From NCBI GenBank assembly GCA_946413815.1, contig CAMKMD010000028.1, positions 1-47,900 on the forward strand: a stretch of DNA of 47,900 nt, given 5' to 3'. Positions 17,921 through 26,894 of this stretch are shown here, piece by piece. The first letter of the stretch is position 1; the number at the start of each line of letters is the position of its first letter. The position numbers and the translations under genes are program-made. The notes under the pieces were generated by a model, which saw nothing but the letters and a program-made list of their open reading frames with translations, was not told where the DNA came from and ran no database searches. Origin of the DNA: an uncultured Ruminococcus sp. Its GTDB lineage: Bacteria; Bacillota; Clostridia; Oscillospirales; Ruminococcaceae.

Positions 17921-18417
17921 TGGCACAGAGAAGGATCGCCGTTTGTCCCGGCAGCTTTGACCCCGTAACGCTTGGTCACCTGGACATTATCACAAGAGCC
18001 TCGAAGCTCTTTGACAAGGTGATCGTGCTCATCTCACGAAATGCAGGAAAGCAGCAGCCCAGCTTCACAGCTACCGAGCGTATGCTGATGATAGAGGCTG
18101 TCACCCGTGACCTCGACAACGTAGTGATAGATATACTCGACGGGCTCCTTGCCGATTACGTAAGGACAGTCGGTGCCATCGCTATAGTAAAGGGTCTGCG
18201 AGCCGTCAGCGACTTCGAATACGAATTCCAGATGGCGCTTGCAAACAAAAAACTCTATTCAGGAGCAGAGACCGTGTTCCTTACCACAGCAGCTGAGAAT
18301 ATGTACCTCAGCTCCAGCGTAGTCAAGCAGATCGCATACTTCGGCGGTGATATCAGTCACTTCGTTCCGGAAGCGATACTCGGCGATATAAAACAGCGAC
18401 TTGTAAAGGAGAGATAA
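17920..18417 (+). CDS. coaD: Pantetheine-phosphate adenylyltransferase CoaD
   Basis: Adds AMP to 4'-phosphopantetheine in the fourth step of coenzyme A synthesis. The 165-residue protein has PGSFDPVTLGHLDI (nucleotidyltransferase motif), VKGLRAVSDFEYEFQMALANK, and the typical SSSVVKQIAYFGGDI. The ATG at 17920 shares a base with the rsmD stop, with GAGGAG upstream; a GTG one codon earlier is a possible alternative. Length is normal. Confidence 0.95.
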   Translation: MAQRRIAVCPGSFDPVTLGHLDIITRASKLFDKVIVLISRNAGKQQPSFTATERMLMIEAVTRDLDNVVIDILDGLLADYVRTVGAIAIVKGLRAVSDFEYEFQMALANKKLYSGAETVFLTTAAENMYLSSSVVKQIAYFGGDISHFVPEAILGDIKQRLVKER

Positions 18418-18422
18418 TTGAA

Positions 18423-19013
18423 ATGGCTATTGATGAGATTCTGGAAGATATTGAGGAGACCCTTGACAAGGCTCCGACCTTCCCTTTTGTGAACCACAAG
18501 AAGATCGTTGACGGCGAGAGAATGCGCGAGCTTATCAACGATATCCGCATAAACCTGCCCCACGAGCTCAAGGAAGCAAAGAAGATAGAATTCGACAGCG
18601 AGCGTATCATCAGCGATGCAAAGCTCAATGCCGATGCTATAATCCGCAAGGCTGAGGAGAAGGCTTCACAGCTCGTCGCAAAGGAGCCTATCGTTATCGA
18701 GGCAAGGAAGCGTGCAGACGATATCGTCCGCGACGCAAAGGAGAGAGCACTTGAGATGATCCGCCGTGCCCAGACCTCCTCTGCAAAGCTCGAGAAGGAG
18801 GCCGCTCTGTCCGCTGCAAAGATGCTCAGCGACGCAGAGACTCTCTACAACCGCAACCTCACAGAGGTAAGAGCAGCCAAGGAGAAGCTCCAGCGTGAGC
18901 TCCGCACCTCACCTGCCCTGACGCAGAACCCGTCTCCTGCACCTCAGGAGCCCGATTCTGAGCCTGCTCCCGTTTCAACAAACACAAGCAGATTCAGGAA
19001 GAAGGATATGTAA
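18423..19013 (+). CDS. Coiled-coil protein of unknown function downstream of coaD
   Basis: The 196-residue protein has a short N-terminal region (about 1-60, MAIDEILEDIEETLDKA...), then a long Ala/Lys/Glu/Arg-rich stretch predicted to be coiled coil (about 60-160), and a Pro/Ser/Thr-rich tail ending RFRKKDM. There is no signal peptide or membrane segment. Proteins of this form are often labelled 'ATPase' or V-type ATPase subunit-like in clostridial genomes, but no nucleotide-binding motif is visible. It begins five bases after coaD, so it belongs to the same operon, and a strong terminator follows. A structural or division-linked scaffold role would fit, but this is a guess. Confidence 0.8.
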   Translation: MAIDEILEDIEETLDKAPTFPFVNHKKIVDGERMRELINDIRINLPHELKEAKKIEFDSERIISDAKLNADAIIRKAEEKASQLVAKEPIVIEARKRADDIVRDAKERALEMIRRAQTSSAKLEKEAALSAAKMLSDAETLYNRNLTEVRAAKEKLQRELRTSPALTQNPSPAPQEPDSEPAPVSTNTSRFRKKDM

Positions 19014-19023
19014 GATACAAAAC

Positions 19024-19057
19024 AAGCCCTCAGACAGAAGTCTGAGGGCTTTTCTTT
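19024..19057 (+). terminator. Terminator of the rsmD-coaD operon
   Basis: AAGCCCTCAGAC (19024-19035) pairs perfectly with 19040-19051 around AGAA and is followed by TTCTTTATG. Confidence 0.9.
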
Positions 19058-19074
19058 ATGTTTCTTATTCTGCA

Positions 19075-19398
19075 TCAATACTTATTAAGTGAGATGCACA
19101 TGAACAGATAGATAGCAGCAAGAACAGTTGAAATAACAGTCCTTATTGCAAATCCGCCCAGCACCATGCCGATAGCATCAAGAATAAGAACCGCTACAGC
19201 TATCTTCTTGCAGGTGTCATAATTTCCCTTCAGTCCCGAATACGCCATCAGCACGATGACCAGAAGGATCAGTGCGGAAAAAATGATCGCAGGACCAAAA
19301 CCATACTTAACAATCGAAGCAATCATTGAAATAACATTCACCGCTATGATCAGGATGTTCCACCCTTTGAAGATCGTCCTCATAAGATCGTTACTCAT
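19075..19398 (-). CDS. Small membrane protein of unknown function
   Basis: The 107-residue protein has three or four membrane helices (about 12-32, 36-54, 63-83 and 85-103) and few charged residues. I recognise no family. The ATG at 19398 has a strong AGGAGGT nine bases upstream. It lies 57 bases after prfB on the same strand; a hairpin CCGCCG/CGGCGG between them has no T-tract, so readthrough from prfB is possible. Confidence 0.7.
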   Translation of the reverse strand: MSNDLMRTIFKGWNILIIAVNVISMIASIVKYGFGPAIIFSALILLVIVLMAYSGLKGNYDTCKKIAVAVLILDAIGMVLGGFAIRTVISTVLAAIYLFMCISLNKY

Positions 19399-19455
19399 TG
19401 TTTTTTTACCTCCTATATCATTATTTATATCAGGCCGCCGAAGCGGCGGGATACC

Positions 19456-20574
19456 TTACTTCTCCAGTGTGCCGTGTGAGAGCGACTTCAGGTAGGCATT
19501 GATGAAGCCGTCAAGATCGCCGTCCATTACAGCCTGGATGTTTCCTACCTCGTAGCCGGTGCGAAGATCCTTTACAAGGGTATAGGGCATGAATACATAG
19601 GATCTTATCTGTGAGCCCCATGCGATCTGGTTCTGTACTCCCTTGATATCTGAGATCTTTTCAAGGTGCTCACGCTCCTTGATCTCGATAAGCTTTGAAC
19701 GCAGCATCTTCATTGCGTAATCCTTGTTCTGGTACTGGCTTCGCTGTGTCTGACAGGAAACTACGATACCGGTAGGCTTGTGTATAAGTCTTACGGCAGA
19801 GCTTGTCTTGTTTACCTTCTGTCCGCCTGCGCCGCTGGAACGGTATACCTCCATCTCGATATCCTCGGGACGGATGTCCACCTCGATGGAATCATCGAGC
19901 TCGGGCATTACTTCAAGGGCGGCAAAGGATGTGTGACGTCTGCCTGAGGCGTCGAAGGGTGATACACGTACAAGACGGTGTACTCCCGACTCCGACTTCA
20001 TATAGCCGTAGGCATTCTCGCCCTCGATGAGTATGGATGCGGACTTGATGCCTGCATCGTCGCCGTCGAGGTAATCGAGCAGCTCCACCTTGAAATCGTG
20101 ACGCTCAGCCCAGTGGTTGTACATACGGTAGAGCATCTCTGTCCAGTCCTGTGCCTCTGTACCGCCTGCACCGGCGTGGAAGGTAAGGATAGCGTTTGAG
20201 CTGTCATACTCTCCGCTGAGAAGAGTTGAAAGCTTCTCGTCCTCGAGCTTCGCCTTGAATGCAGCTATCTCCGAAGTTATCTCCTCAACAGAGCTCTCGT
20301 CATCCTCCTCGATGGAAAGCTCGATAAGAGCGATTATATCCTCCAGGTTGTCGCTGAGCTTGTTGAACTTGTCTATCTTGCGCTCAAGGGACTTTGTCTC
20401 CTGGAGCACCTTCTGGGAATTCTCAAGATCGTCCCAGAAGCCTTCCTTGGCGGTCTCTGCGTTAAGCTCTGCGATACGGTCCTTCGCAGGCTGTATGCTG
20501 AGCACATCGGCAAGCTCCTCTATCTCCTTGCGGTAGCCGGTCATTTCGACCCTGAGTTCGTCAAGTATTACCAT
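19456..20574 (-). CDS. prfB: Peptide chain release factor 2
   Basis: Recognises UGA and UAA stop codons and triggers peptide release. The 372-residue protein has the RF2 tripeptide SPF in RVSPFDASGRRHTS (near 205) and GGQ in RSSGAGGQKVNKT (near 250). The reading frame is continuous from the ATG at 20574. The programmed +1 frameshift (CTTTGA near codon 25) found in many bacterial prfB genes is absent; that position reads ELADVLSIQPAKDRI without a stop. AAAGGA precedes the start. Confidence 0.94.
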   Translation of the reverse strand: MVILDELRVEMTGYRKEIEELADVLSIQPAKDRIAELNAETAKEGFWDDLENSQKVLQETKSLERKIDKFNKLSDNLEDIIALIELSIEEDDESSVEEITSEIAAFKAKLEDEKLSTLLSGEYDSSNAILTFHAGAGGTEAQDWTEMLYRMYNHWAERHDFKVELLDYLDGDDAGIKSASILIEGENAYGYMKSESGVHRLVRVSPFDASGRRHTSFAALEVMPELDDSIEVDIRPEDIEMEVYRSSGAGGQKVNKTSSAVRLIHKPTGIVVSCQTQRSQYQNKDYAMKMLRSKLIEIKEREHLEKISDIKGVQNQIAWGSQIRSYVFMPYTLVKDLRTGYEVGNIQAVMDGDLDGFINAYLKSLSHGTLEK

Positions 20575-20620
20575 TGCAATCTATCCTTTCATATCGGTGT
20601 TAGTCAGTCATATTTATATT

Positions 20621-20649
20621 ATTATACCACAGACCGAGGCTTTCTGCAA
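20621..20649 (-). promoter_or_regulatory. Promoter of prfB
   Basis: On the minus strand TTGCAG (20644-20649) and TATAAT (20621-20626) are 17 bases apart, about 40 bases before the prfB start. Confidence 0.75.
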
Positions 20650-20690
20650 TACCTTTGCAAAAATAAATTCCCGGGATCAGGTCCCCGGGG

Positions 20691-20719
20691 TTGACACGGC
20701 GTTTATATTGTGTTATACT
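20691..20719 (+). promoter_or_regulatory. Promoter of the lipoprotein gene
   Basis: A consensus TTGACA (20691-20696) and TATACT (20714-20719) are 17 bases apart, diverging from the prfB promoter. Confidence 0.82.
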
Positions 20720-20773
20720 TATATATAGCGGTCACCCGCATACAAATGATAATTCCCCATTGGAGGCATATAT

Positions 20774-21373
20774 ATGAGATCATCAAGGATCGCCGCTTTT
20801 CTTACAGCAGCTGCTCTTGCACTCGCTGCAGCAGCCGGCTGTTCAAGCACGAAGGGCAACAGCAGCCTTGCACAGCTCCCCGCAACTCCCGTTCCCACAC
20901 AGAACGGTCTTGCTGAAAAGGAGATCCAGGCCGCCATCACCGAGCCCGTAGACGAGCACGACACCATCTTCCAGATAAACTCCGTCATAGATTCCGGCAT
21001 GAAGTCGGATGACGGTCTTAAATACGTTTATCTCGATGTTACCATCAAGAACACATCCGCTGTATTCTACAAGATAGACGTACTGAACAACTTCTTCGTC
21101 ATTCTTCCTGACGGAAGCGAGCTCAGCTTCGATATCAGAACACAGGTATACGCCTGCAACAACTTCAAGGGCTACACCGAAACGCCCTTCTCCATAGGCC
21201 CCGGAGAGGAGTTCAGAGGCTACATCGGCGGCTTCCTCCTCGACGAGAACGTACCTGATTTCACAGTCTGCTTCTTCCCGACCGCAAATGATATGCACGA
21301 CAAATCAAGTGTTATCAAGTGCAAGGTCAGCTCATCAGATATGATAGCGCCTCCGGCAGACTTCATCGGTTAA
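20774..21373 (+). CDS. Lipoprotein with an immunoglobulin-like DUF4352-type domain
   Basis: The 199-residue protein has a lipoprotein signal peptide with a lipobox ending LAAAAGC, so the mature protein would start at C23 and be lipid-anchored outside the membrane. A short disordered segment precedes a beta-sandwich domain (about 60-195). The pattern YVYLDVTIKNTSAVFYKIDVLNNFFVILPDGSE and the later FSIGPGEEFRGYIGGFLLDENVPDF is typical of DUF4352-like domains. It is a single-gene unit with its own promoter and terminator. No ligand or partner can be named. Confidence 0.82.
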   Translation: MRSSRIAAFLTAAALALAAAAGCSSTKGNSSLAQLPATPVPTQNGLAEKEIQAAITEPVDEHDTIFQINSVIDSGMKSDDGLKYVYLDVTIKNTSAVFYKIDVLNNFFVILPDGSELSFDIRTQVYACNNFKGYTETPFSIGPGEEFRGYIGGFLLDENVPDFTVCFFPTANDMHDKSSVIKCKVSSSDMIAPPADFIG

Positions 21374-21400
21374 TGCTTATACCATCTTCATCTATACCTT

Positions 21401-23017
21401 TCAACAGGCAGCCCTCCGGCTGCCTGTTGTCTTTTTTCCGGCAGAAAACGCCCTTCCGGCAGTCGCCATGAGTGAGCCGATGTAGACCGTCCCTCCGGCA
21501 GCAGCAGCGGCAAGCAGCTGCACGAATACTCCCCCGCCGCACCGTTCCGTTACGCTCTGTGCAAGATGGGCCGCACCTGCACACAGCGCACCGGAATAGA
21601 CTGCCGCCGCAAAGCAGCCGGCACGCAGGCGCACCCCCGTAAAGGCACAATACCTCCGCAGGGTCAGCAGCAGTATCACCCCGTAGCAGAAAGAGGTCGA
21701 GACTGCTGCACCCTCTGCCCCCATAAGCGGAACGAGGAACAGATTACCGCAGAGCTTCACCGCAGTCCCCGCAAGCATTATCCATACCTGATCACCCGGC
21801 CTGCCCACCGCCTGAAGCATACTGAACAGGGGGAAGGACAGGCAGAGGAAGACCATCCCCGGCATCAGCAGTCTGAGTGCACCAACGCATACAGCCGCCT
21901 CAGCCGCCCTTTCAGGGAACAGCACCGAGAGCACCTGCCCCGGAAGAAGCGCAAGTCCCGCTCCGCAGGGCACTGCCGCCGCAGCCGCCGTAAAGAGCGC
22001 CTGCACCGACCTTTGTTCAAGCTCCTCACGCCTGCCGGATGCCCATGCCTCCGTAACGGAGGGCAGAATCCCCTTTCCCAGCATATTCGTGATGCCCGGC
22101 ACAAGGTTGAAGACCGTCAGCGCCATACCTGCAAAGGAGCCGTAGACAAAGCGGGGATAGTCCTCCGGCAGCACCCCCGCCGGAAGGATCTCCGGCAGCT
22201 TCACACACCCTATCACGGTACACATATCCACCACCGCTGAGAGATTCGTCACCACAGCCCCTATCCCCGCCGGAAGAGCCCTGCGCAGCAGCTCCGGAGC
22301 CGTCCCACGCCGTCCGGGCAGTGAGGTCTCGCGGTTTTCCGCCCTGTACGCAGGCAGCAGTCGCAGCACGCCGAAGTAAACAAGCGCCCCGAGGGAGCCG
22401 AGGGTCACGCCGAGTATCCCCGCCGCCGCCGCAAGAGGGCGTATGTCATCAAACTGCGGGAAGTACCGCAGGAGCTCTCCGCCGTGCCTGACAGTATACC
22501 CGCACAGGAACAGCCCCGCCGCCGCGCGCACAGCACCTTCAACGGTCTGCGAGACCGCCGTCGGGTACATATCGCTCATGCCCTCGTAGTAACCTCTTTC
22601 GGCGGATACTATACAGCCCGTTATCACCACAGGGGCAATCATCATTATCGCCGGCACAGCCTCATCACTCCCGCAGCTCCAGCGGCTGAAAGGCACAGCA
22701 AGCAGCAGTATCAGACCGCTCCCGACTATACCAGCCGCAGAAAACAGGGCTATGGCAGTCCTCCTGATGCGCAGGGCATCACCGCCGTGTCCGAGAGTCC
22801 GGCTCCTTGCAGTCATGCAGGCGACCGAAGAGGATATACCCGCCGTTATGAATGAATATACCGGCAGGAAAATTGTATACGCAGAGGAAAAGCAGCTCAT
22901 CCCCACTCCCCCGAGCATATTGGTCAGCGGTATCCGGAACACTGCTCCGAGCAGCTTCGCCGCCGCTGCCGATACCATCAGTATCAGGGAGCCCTTCAGG
23001 AAATCCTGTCTCTTCAT
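21401..23017 (-). CDS. Polytopic flippase of the SpoVB/MurJ (MOP) family
   Basis: The 538-residue protein has about 12-14 membrane helices. Its opening FLKGSLILMVSAAAAKLLGAVFRIPLTNMLGGVGM is that of SpoVB/MurJ-type exporters of polyisoprenoid-linked sugars. The ATG at 23017 follows GGAGGT with an eight-base gap; a frame 15 codons longer lacks a site. The gene has higher G+C than its neighbours, with many CCC/GCC codons. It stands alone, without polysaccharide genes beside it, so whether it flips lipid II or another lipid-linked sugar cannot be read from the sequence. Confidence 0.85.
   Translation of the reverse strand: MKRQDFLKGSLILMVSAAAAKLLGAVFRIPLTNMLGGVGMSCFSSAYTIFLPVYSFITAGISSSVACMTARSRTLGHGGDALRIRRTAIALFSAAGIVGSGLILLLAVPFSRWSCGSDEAVPAIMMIAPVVITGCIVSAERGYYEGMSDMYPTAVSQTVEGAVRAAAGLFLCGYTVRHGGELLRYFPQFDDIRPLAAAAGILGVTLGSLGALVYFGVLRLLPAYRAENRETSLPGRRGTAPELLRRALPAGIGAVVTNLSAVVDMCTVIGCVKLPEILPAGVLPEDYPRFVYGSFAGMALTVFNLVPGITNMLGKGILPSVTEAWASGRREELEQRSVQALFTAAAAAVPCGAGLALLPGQVLSVLFPERAAEAAVCVGALRLLMPGMVFLCLSFPLFSMLQAVGRPGDQVWIMLAGTAVKLCGNLFLVPLMGAEGAAVSTSFCYGVILLLTLRRYCAFTGVRLRAGCFAAAVYSGALCAGAAHLAQSVTERCGGGVFVQLLAAAAAGGTVYIGSLMATAGRAFSAGKKTTGSRRAAC
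21402..21437 (+). terminator. Terminator of the lipoprotein gene
   Basis: CAACAGGCAGCC (21402-21413) pairs perfectly with 21418-21429 around CTCC, followed by TCTTTTTT. The stop codon of the convergent flippase gene lies at the left edge of the stem. Confidence 0.9.
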
Positions 23018-23075
23018 ATCTGCACCTCCGGGATCATTTCCATATAAAACTGTCTTCCGCACGGAAAAATATATG

Positions 23076-23104
23076 TTGCAAAAGCTGAAAATATGTGTTA
23101 TAAT
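23076..23104 (+). promoter_or_regulatory. Promoter of the aminotransferase gene
   Basis: TTGCAA (23076-23081) and TATAAT (23099-23104) are 17 bases apart. The leader is about 70 bases. Confidence 0.8.
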
Positions 23105-23179
23105 GATATATGTGTAACTGCATCTATGACTAAAGCCAGGATACAGATAACATCTACCAAGAAAGGCTGGTAAAATACA

Positions 23180-24373
23180 ATGGAATACAAGTTTTCCGAC
23201 AAGGTCAGCAGTCTGAAGGCTTCTGCTATCCGTGAGATACTCAAGTTCACCGCTGATCCTGAGGTAATATCCTTTGCGGCCGGCAATCCCGCTCCCGAGG
23301 CTTTCCCCAAGGAAAAGATCGCCGAGCTTTCCGCCGAGCTGCTCAGGGATGACCCCATCCTCGCTCTTCAGTACAGCGTAACAGAGGGCTACACCCCCCT
23401 CCGTGAGTTCCTGAAGGACTGGATGAAGTCAAAGGGCTGCTTCCACCCGGAATTCGATGATCTCATCATCACCTCCGGCGGCCAGCAGGCCAACGAGCTC
23501 TCCTGCAAGGTGCTCCTCAACGAGGGCGACACCCTCCTCTGCGAGTCACCCAGCTTCATCGGCTCACTCAATGCCTTCCGCTCCTACAACGTAAACCTTG
23601 TGGGCGTTGATATGGACGAGGACGGCATCAACCTCGAAAAGCTCGAGGAGGCGCTGAAAACTCAGCCCAACGTAAAGATACTCTACCTGATACCGAATTT
23701 CCAGAACCCCACCGGAAGGACAATGTCCCTTGCAAAGCGCAAGGCAGTATACGAGCTTGCCTGCCGCTATGATTTTATCATACTCGAGGACGATCCCTAC
23801 GGCGAGCTGAGATTCGCAGGTGAGAATATTCCCACCATCAAGAGCCTTGATACAGAGGGCAGAGTAATATACTCCAGCACCTTCTCCAAGCTCATATCCT
23901 CCGGTTTCAGAACAGGATATGTATCAGCTCCGGCTCCCATCATCCAGAAGATAGTCGTATGCAAGCAGGTAGCCGACGTTCATTCCAATATATGGGCGCA
24001 GGTAATCTGCCACCGCTTCATGACTACCGTTGACAGAGAAGCACATTTCAACAAGCTCCGCGACATCTACCGCAGAAAGTGCGACCTGATGTGCAGCTAC
24101 ATCGAGAACGGCTTCTCCGACAAGATCACCTACACAAGACCCGAAGGCGGACTTTTCATCTGGTGTACTCTCCCGGACAACTGCGATATGAACGATTTCT
24201 GCCGCAGAGCAGTACAGGAATACAAGATCGCAGTAGTACCCGGCAACTCCTTCAGTATAGATACTGAAGAGGTAAGCCATTCATTCCGCCTCAATTACTC
24301 CACGCCCACAGACGAGCAGATAAAGAAGGGCATGGAGATACTCGCCCGCATGACGAGAGAGATGCTCGACTGA
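23180..24373 (+). CDS. PLP-dependent class I/II aminotransferase
   Basis: The 397-residue fold-type I enzyme resembles LysN/2-aminoadipate and MocR-related aminotransferases but has no GntR DNA-binding domain. Visible features are VISFAAGNPAPEAFP, TSGGQQANELSCKVL, the cofactor-binding YLIPNFQNPTGRTMS and LEDDPYGELRF, and the Schiff-base lysine K237 in SSTFSKLISSGFRTGY. The ribosome site is weak. It precedes an unknown gene and trpS in the same direction, which hints at an aromatic or branched amino-acid role but does not prove it. The substrate is unknown. Confidence 0.88.
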   Translation: MEYKFSDKVSSLKASAIREILKFTADPEVISFAAGNPAPEAFPKEKIAELSAELLRDDPILALQYSVTEGYTPLREFLKDWMKSKGCFHPEFDDLIITSGGQQANELSCKVLLNEGDTLLCESPSFIGSLNAFRSYNVNLVGVDMDEDGINLEKLEEALKTQPNVKILYLIPNFQNPTGRTMSLAKRKAVYELACRYDFIILEDDPYGELRFAGENIPTIKSLDTEGRVIYSSTFSKLISSGFRTGYVSAPAPIIQKIVVCKQVADVHSNIWAQVICHRFMTTVDREAHFNKLRDIYRRKCDLMCSYIENGFSDKITYTRPEGGLFIWCTLPDNCDMNDFCRRAVQEYKIAVVPGNSFSIDTEEVSHSFRLNYSTPTDEQIKKGMEILARMTREMLD

Positions 24374-24419
24374 TCAAAGCACCAAGCGTGCAAACCCAAT
24401 ACGAAAGGAAATAACTATT

Positions 24420-24938
24420 ATGCCTACTATGGACAGATACCCCGTTACACAGAAGTACCTGATGACAAGAGGTCAGGCAATCAACTTCCCCGCTGAGTTC
24501 TTCAAGAACATGAACCTCAAGAAGAACGATGTATTCGGAGTTGTTATAGATATCCCCATGCCCCAGAACGTACTCACCACAATGGTATGCTTCATCAACG
24601 GCGCTGCAAACCTCTACTTCAACAACGGCGGAGAGTACTCCGGCGCTTCACAGAGATACCGCAACCTCGTTATGGCTACAAACACAATGGTACAGTACAC
24701 CAACCAGCTCCTTCCCAAGTGCCAGAAGGTAACAGCCTTCGACCTCCCCAGAGGTTTCTCACACAACATCTTCCTGCTCACAAAGGGCGGCGTATACATG
24801 ACTCAGGCACATCCCGGCGTAATCCCCGAGGATCAGCCCGAGCTCCGCACAACATACCTCCTCTACCAGAAGGTCCTCAATGAGCTCAGATCATGCCAGC
24901 TCAAGGATGAGGCTGATATGCGCAAGGCCGCAAAGTAA
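24420..24938 (+). CDS. Conserved protein of unknown function between aminotransferase and trpS
   Basis: The 172-residue protein is soluble, without signal peptide or membrane helix. It begins MPTMDRYPVTQKYLMTRGQA and contains VFGVVIDIPMPQNVLTTMVCFINGAANLYFNNGG, a beta-rich segment ending in a double glycine. I recognise no family. The start has GAAAGGA upstream, and trpS begins 12 bases after the stop, so the genes are co-transcribed. Codon use is strongly biased to AAG, CTC, AAC and CCC, as in highly expressed genes of this window, suggesting an abundant protein. Confidence 0.8.
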   Translation: MPTMDRYPVTQKYLMTRGQAINFPAEFFKNMNLKKNDVFGVVIDIPMPQNVLTTMVCFINGAANLYFNNGGEYSGASQRYRNLVMATNTMVQYTNQLLPKCQKVTAFDLPRGFSHNIFLLTKGGVYMTQAHPGVIPEDQPELRTTYLLYQKVLNELRSCQLKDEADMRKAAK

Positions 24939-24950
24939 GGAGCATCCCAC

Positions 24951-25949
24951 ATGGACGATAAGAAGCTTATATTCTCAGCGATACAGCCTACCGGCACCTT
25001 CACTCTTGGTAACTACATCGGAGCCGTAAGGAACTGGGCGCCGCTCCAGGACAAGTATGACTGTATCTACTGCATCGCGGATATGCACGCCATAACCGTA
25101 AAGCAGGAGCCTGCAAAGCTGCGTCAGAACAGCCTTGCCGCCTACGCTCTCCTCATGGCCTGCGGTATGGATCCCAAGAGATCCATACTCTTCATCCAGA
25201 GCCACGCTCCCACACACGCACTCCTCAACTGGGTGCTGTGCTGCAATACACAGTTCGGTGAGCTGAGCCGTATGACGCAGTTCAAGGACAAGAGCCAGAA
25301 GCACCCCGACGATGTTAACGCCGGCCTCTTCACCTATCCTTCCCTCATGGCCGCTGACATCCTTGCCTACAACGCCGATATGGTGCCCGTAGGCGTGGAC
25401 CAGAAGCAGCATCTTGAGCTCGCAAGGAACATAGCACAGCGCTTCAACCAGCGCTACGGCGATTTCTTCACGCTGCCCGAGCCCCTTATCCTTGAGGTAG
25501 GCGCAAAGGTAATGTCTCTCCAGGAGCCCACAAAGAAGATGTCCAAGTCTGACGAGAACGCCAATGCCTGCGTACTCATCCTCGATGACAAGGATACCAT
25601 CATCCGCAAGTTCAAGCGTGCTGTTACCGACAGCGAGGCTGAGGTAGTCTTCCGCGAGGGCAAGGACGGCATCAACAACCTTATGACCATATACTCCAGC
25701 GTTACCGGAAAGGACTTCGCCGCTATCGAGGCAGAGTTCGCCGGCAAGGGCTACGGCGATTTCAAGCTCGCTGTAGGTGAGGCTGTAGCCGATCATCTTG
25801 AGCCCATACGCACAGAGTTCGACCGTCTCATCGCAGACAAGGCATACCTGAAGGAGTGCTATACAGCAGGTGCAGAGCAGGCTATGAAGATATCCAGCCG
25901 CATCGTATCCAAGGTATATCACAAGGTGGGCTTTGTGGATCCCAGATAA
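24951..25949 (+). CDS. trpS: Tryptophanyl-tRNA synthetase
   Basis: Charges tRNA-Trp with tryptophan. The 332-residue class I synthetase has the HIGH-type motif PTGTFTLGNYIGA (TLGN near residue 18), the tryptophan-binding segment CIADMHAIT, the GVDQKQHLELAR motif, and KMSKS near residue 196. Length is normal. A ribosome site AAGGAG is present, and no T-box leader was seen upstream. Confidence 0.95.
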   Translation: MDDKKLIFSAIQPTGTFTLGNYIGAVRNWAPLQDKYDCIYCIADMHAITVKQEPAKLRQNSLAAYALLMACGMDPKRSILFIQSHAPTHALLNWVLCCNTQFGELSRMTQFKDKSQKHPDDVNAGLFTYPSLMAADILAYNADMVPVGVDQKQHLELARNIAQRFNQRYGDFFTLPEPLILEVGAKVMSLQEPTKKMSKSDENANACVLILDDKDTIIRKFKRAVTDSEAEVVFREGKDGINNLMTIYSSVTGKDFAAIEAEFAGKGYGDFKLAVGEAVADHLEPIRTEFDRLIADKAYLKECYTAGAEQAMKISSRIVSKVYHKVGFVDPR

Positions 25950-26034
25950 AGCATTGCCGATACCGTTAATATCGACAAAACCCATTGTAAATCCACATCA
26001 TATTCTGCAAAAGCTACAAAAATGTAAAAATCAG

Positions 26035-26063
26035 TTGCTTTTTTGCGGATTTTAAGGTATCAT
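26035..26063 (+). promoter_or_regulatory. Promoter of mazG
   Basis: TTGCTT (26035-26040) and TATCAT (26058-26063) are 17 bases apart. The start would be near 26070, leaving a very short leader to the ATG at 26082. Confidence 0.6.
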
Positions 26064-26081
26064 AAAAGGAGTGCTTTTCCC

Positions 26082-26876
26082 ATGGTTGAATACCAGCAGA
26101 AAGATAATTATTCAATCGGAGATCTGCTCGATATAGTTCGTCTTCTCAGAAGTGAGGGCGGCTGTCCCTGGGACATCGAACAGACTCACGAAACGATAAA
26201 GAGCGATCTGATAGAGGAGACCTACGAGGTCATTGAGGCTATCGACCTGAAGGATACTGCCCTGCTCCGCGAGGAGCTCGGAGATGTCCTGCTCCAGGTG
26301 GTGTTCCATACACGCATCGAGGAGGAAAAGGAGAACTTCAACTTCGATCAGGTCTGCGATGAGGTATGCAAGAAGCTCATCGTCCGCCACCCTCACGTAT
26401 TCGGTGAGGTCAAGGCTGATACCACAGATCAGGTCCTTAAAAACTGGGACGCTATAAAGATGGAGACAAAGGGTCAGGAGACCTATACCGATACGCTTGA
26501 AAGCGTTGCCAAGTCGCTTCCTGCGCTCATGAGAGCACAGAAGGTAGGCAAGCGCGCCATGCGTGCGGGCATGGATTTCCGTACCGCTCAGGATGCTGTA
26601 GCCTGTATATCTGCCGAAAAGGCAGAGCTCGACGCAGCTATAGCAAGCGGAGATAAGGATAACATATACGAGGAGCTCGGCGATCTGCTGTTCTCCTGCG
26701 TGAATGCTGCCCGTCATCTCGGCGTAGACGCCGAGCAGGCACTGACCGACTCCACAGAGAAATTCATCCGCCGCTTTGCTGAGACAGAGAAGCTCGTCTC
26801 TGCCGAAGGGATAGATATGAAAACGCTCCCCATCGAAACGCTGGACACCTATTGGGCAAAGGCAAAGAAAAAATAA
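26082..26876 (+). CDS. mazG: Nucleoside triphosphate pyrophosphohydrolase MazG
   Basis: Hydrolyses (d)NTPs to monophosphate and pyrophosphate, probably cleaning the nucleotide pool. The 264-residue product has two MazG domains. The first has GGCPWDIEQTHETIKSDLIEETYE and LREELGDVLLQVVFH, the second EELGDLLFSCVNAARHLG, with the acidic Mg-binding residues in place. The ATG at 26082 follows AAAGGAG with a ten-base gap; a frame 13 codons longer would begin inside the promoter. HU follows 18 bases later, a usual neighbour in Bacillota. Confidence 0.93.
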   Translation: MVEYQQKDNYSIGDLLDIVRLLRSEGGCPWDIEQTHETIKSDLIEETYEVIEAIDLKDTALLREELGDVLLQVVFHTRIEEEKENFNFDQVCDEVCKKLIVRHPHVFGEVKADTTDQVLKNWDAIKMETKGQETYTDTLESVAKSLPALMRAQKVGKRAMRAGMDFRTAQDAVACISAEKAELDAAIASGDKDNIYEELGDLLFSCVNAARHLGVDAEQALTDSTEKFIRRFAETEKLVSAEGIDMKTLPIETLDTYWAKAKKK

Positions 26877-26894
26877 ATCCGGAGGAATAGTAAA

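Noticed and set aside
24975..25985. 336-codon minus-strand open frame opposite trpS
   Set aside because: trpS has all class I synthetase motifs; the antisense frame is open because of strong codon bias and has no family features.
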